Source of the DNA: an uncultured Porphyromonadaceae bacterium
GTDB taxonomy: Bacteria > Bacteroidota > Bacteroidia > Bacteroidales > Muribaculaceae
Direction of reading: 5' to 3'
Assembly: GCA_947176355.1 (NCBI GenBank)
Contig: CAMWQY010000012.1
Span: 1 to 18,033, forward strand
DNA length: 18,033 bases
How positions within the stretch are numbered: the first letter of the stretch is position 1; each line of letters begins with the position of its first letter. Under the pieces are notes generated by a model. That model searched no databases and was not told the origin of the DNA. It saw only the letters and a list, made by a program, of their open reading frames with translations. The translations under genes were made by a program, and so were the position numbers. This document shows positions 16,115 through 18,033 of this stretch, piece by piece.

Positions 16115-16570
16115 TTACCATGGAGCTGTGCGGCCGTAGTATTTGTAGACGTAGGTCTGAAGACCGGAGTTATTGCGCCATTGCATCCATAATGTCTCGC
16201 GGTCGGTAAACCAATAGTTCATTGTCGAAGGACTGCCGTATTCATAGTCGATGTTTATCTGAAGCGACGAGGCGCCGCTTACGGAACGTTGACACCAGTA
16301 GGCAAGTCTTTCTGTCTCGTCGTAACCACGGTCGTAGTAGAAATACATTCCTCTGCCATCGCCGTAAAACTGCATGTAGTTGACCTGGTCGCCCCGCACA
16401 TAGTCGGAGTTTACCTGATAAAGCTGCCAGCAACCGGTAAGATTATTATCATAGAAGTAATTGTCAACACCATACGGAGGCTCAGGATTCCAGTAATTTA
16501 CATCTCCGCAGGAAGGAAGCAGAAGCATCAGCATCGCGAGCAATGGGAGGCAAAGGAAGTGTCTTTTCAT
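16115..16570 (-). CDS. Small Tyr/Trp-rich lipoprotein, lipocalin-like
   Basis: Predicted 151-aa lipoprotein. Signal peptide with lipobox LLPSC and acylated Cys21. The mature part shows a repeated strand pattern starting with LTGCWQLYQV, which is how small lipocalin-like domains of Bacteroidota often begin; the fit is suggestive only. About 20 Tyr and 7 Trp residues are present, very high for this length. Two further cysteines (Cys47, Cys92) might form a disulfide. It is transcribed alone, convergent with the importer operon. I see no canonical promoter box upstream. The product is probably envelope-associated; its function is unknown. Confidence 0.75.
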   Translation of the reverse strand: MKRHFLCLPLLAMLMLLLPSCGDVNYWNPEPPYGVDNYFYDNNLTGCWQLYQVNSDYVRGDQVNYMQFYGDGRGMYFYYDRGYDETERLAYWCQRSVSGASSLQINIDYEYGSPSTMNYWFTDRETLWMQWRNNSGLQTYVYKYYGRTAPW

Positions 16571-16763
16571 AATATGTGTAATTAAATGTTAAAAGATACT
16601 TTGATAACAATTTATTTCCATAAAAGTTAAAGTGCTGTCACCAAAATAGACCCCTTGACACGCGGCTCTTTCATTTTTAAAATTATATGTTGTTGGAGTC
16701 AGCGGTAGCGAACAAACAGAATTGGCGCAGATCTCTTATATGGAGCGAATATCTTTTTAGTTC
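16571..16763. other. Non-coding gap with possible insertion-sequence end
   Basis: No gene is seen. At 16636-16660 the segment TGTCACCAAAATAGACCCC ends in TTGACA, so TGTCA and TGACA form inverted ends 25 nt apart. The TGTCA...AAAATAGACC wording recalls the ends of IS21-like elements as I remember them; I cannot verify it. It lies just past the damaged 3' end of the minus-strand ATPase gene, where an insertion scar would be expected. At 16762-16784 there is a GAGGGAACACGGAG-type stretch that reads through the altered end of that gene. Confidence 0.25.
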
Positions 16764-17942
16764 TCACACAGAGGGAACACGGAGTTTTTGTATATTACCA
16801 TCTATACCGCGGAAGAAACGACTGGCAAGAGACCCCCAGAAAGAACTGTCAACTTCCTTATTTGGAAATCCAAGAAGATATTCGCTTGTTTCTTCATAAT
16901 AGTCCTTAAGCGTTAGATAACCGGATTGGTACAATAAAGGCACAAAATCCTCGCTCATATCGGTTATATCGCTTAGCTGATCTTCTTTCCTTATTTGTCC
17001 TTCAATACTGTCTAATCTGTAATTATTCCTTTCTACAAGACGTATAAGATAAGAAGGAGAACCACTGGCAAACCAATAATTTTTAAGTTTATTCTCATCG
17101 AAAGCATTAATTACACTGAACGGATTATAAATACCTTCGCCACTTGAAGCAAAGTGATATCCATCATACATTGTCTTAAACTTCGACCATGCTTCTTCTT
17201 CTGTAATTTCATGTTCATCAGCAAAGGATGCTATAGAATCTTTAAAATTATGGTGGAATTCACTTTCCGATATGCCACATATAGCGTTGAAGGCAGGCAT
17301 CATGGAAATATCCTTAAGATTGTTGAGTCCACTGAATACAGAAATCTTTCCGAATTTTGTTATTCCGGTCAGCATGGCGAATTTTATGTACCGGTCAGAC
17401 GCCTTTATTACCGAATAAAAACTGCGAAGCTCTACCTTGAGTCTCTCACTCAAATCGGAATCATGCAGACAGTCGAGCATCGGCTTATCATATTCGTCGA
17501 TAAGAATCACCACCTTCTGACCATACTTCTCGTATGCCTTTTTTATAAGATTGATAAAACGCACGGAATTATCAGATCCTTCCAATGGTAGGGAATAGTC
17601 GTATGCTATTATTTTGAGACTATTCTCTATCATTCCGATCAGTTTTGACAGATCATCATAATTTGATGGACTGAGGTCAAAACGGAAGACAGGGTATGAT
17701 ATCCAATCCTTCTCTAAATTCTCTATAGCAAGACCCTTGAAAAGTTCTTTTTCACCTTTGAAATAAGACTCAAGCGTAGACATGAGCAGGCTTTTTCCAA
17801 ACCGCCTTGGACGACTCAGAAACACATATTCATATTTATTTGCCAGTCTATAGACTATCTCCGTCTTGTCTACATAAATGTATCTTCCGGATATAATCTT
17901 ACTGAAGGTCTGGATTCCTATTGGATATCTTATATCTGTCAT
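16764..17942 (-). CDS. AAA-ATPase-like protein, C-terminally truncated (nuclease domain lost)
   Basis: N-terminal part of the PF09820-type family (AAA-ATPase-like plus PD-(D/E)XK nuclease domain). The start MTDIRYPIGIQTF and YIYVDKT are typical. The P-loop-like RPRRFGKS is at 44-51, Walker B VVILIDEYDKP at 144-154 and LTGITKFGKISVFSGLNN at 191-208. The family signature GFPNKEV (358-364) and FWGSLASRFFRG (368-379) is present, but after residue ~380 the sequence becomes unrelated (IQKLRVPSV) and stops. Full-length relatives are roughly 510-530 aa and carry the nuclease domain there, so about 130 residues are missing. The ATPase part is intact, so a short protein may still be made, but the gene is probably decaying. 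Confidence 0.8.
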   Translation of the reverse strand: MTDIRYPIGIQTFSKIISGRYIYVDKTEIVYRLANKYEYVFLSRPRRFGKSLLMSTLESYFKGEKELFKGLAIENLEKDWISYPVFRFDLSPSNYDDLSKLIGMIENSLKIIAYDYSLPLEGSDNSVRFINLIKKAYEKYGQKVVILIDEYDKPMLDCLHDSDLSERLKVELRSFYSVIKASDRYIKFAMLTGITKFGKISVFSGLNNLKDISMMPAFNAICGISESEFHHNFKDSIASFADEHEITEEEAWSKFKTMYDGYHFASSGEGIYNPFSVINAFDENKLKNYWFASGSPSYLIRLVERNNYRLDSIEGQIRKEDQLSDITDMSEDFVPLLYQSGYLTLKDYYEETSEYLLGFPNKEVDSSFWGSLASRFFRGIDGNIQKLRVPSV

Positions 17943-18015
17943 ATAAACTAACTTAACTTTCGTATGCTCTTTTTATTATCACGCTTTATATTTGCATCGT
18001 GAAAGGCAGATTGGT

Positions 18016-18023
18016 CAAAATTA
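18016..18023 (-). promoter_or_regulatory. -7 box for the minus-strand ATPase gene
   Basis: On the minus strand this reads TAATTTTG, a perfect TAnnTTTG box, about 74 nt before the start codon at 17942. The matching -33 region would lie outside the window. A plus-strand box, TATATTTGC at 17987-17995, points the other way but lacks a visible -33 element. Confidence 0.4.
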
Positions 18024-18033
18024 CCTTTCATCT

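Noticed and set aside
16289..16585. Plus-strand open frame of 98 codons opposite the small lipoprotein
   Set aside because: It overlaps the lipoprotein gene almost fully; the minus-strand frame has a clear signal peptide and lipobox, and this one has no recognisable features.
17987..17995. Plus-strand TATATTTGC as promoter of a gene beyond the right edge
   Set aside because: No -33 element at the right distance and no start codon within the window, so it is only mentioned with the minus-strand promoter.
18001..18029. Inverted pair GAAAGG (18001-18006) and CCTTTC (18024-18029) at the right edge
   Set aside because: Six-base arms at this distance are expected by chance, and the context is cut by the window end.

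Overview
The window looks like a Bacteroidota chromosome, order Bacteroidales; a gut family such as Muribaculaceae or Bacteroidaceae is plausible, but the sequence does not settle it. The evidence is two SusC/SusD pairs, Bacteroidota-type -7 promoter boxes (TAnnTTTG), A/T-rich leaders without a Shine-Dalgarno sequence, and paralogous AAA-ATPase/nuclease genes typical of these genomes.

Layout, left to right. (1) 1-1605: a REP-associated tyrosine transposase (RAYT, HUH/Y1 type) lies between two copies of a three-hairpin DNA element (209-380 and 1446-1559); a 20-nt direct repeat lies outside both. (2) 1578-2717: a tyrosine recombinase with its own terminator. (3) 2741-7430: susC/susD pair 1 behind a leader, closed by a terminator. 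(4) 7527-9113: a one-gene cassette, an ATPase fused to a PD-(D/E)XK-like nuclease domain, with hairpins sharing the same 18-nt arm on both sides. (5) 9153-16025: susC/susD pair 2 plus a third surface lipoprotein, behind a leader that aligns without gaps over 91 nt with that of pair 1, closed by a terminator. (6) 16115-17942, minus strand: a small Tyr/Trp-rich lipoprotein and an AAA-ATPase-like gene that has lost its C-terminal nuclease part, with a possible insertion-sequence end between them.

How the genes work together: each SusC (TonB-dependent outer-membrane channel) and SusD (substrate-capturing lid lipoprotein) should form one importer for a glycan or other oligomer. The 591-aa lipoprotein is in the usual place of a surface substrate-binding protein. 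No glycosidase, protease, sigma/anti-sigma pair or hybrid two-component regulator is present, so substrate and regulator cannot be named. The matching leaders suggest shared control of both importers.

The best candidates for something undescribed are the RAYT unit, whose terminal mini-hairpins change sequence but keep their pairing and a fixed loop, and the palindrome-bounded ATPase-nuclease cassette between the two importer operons.
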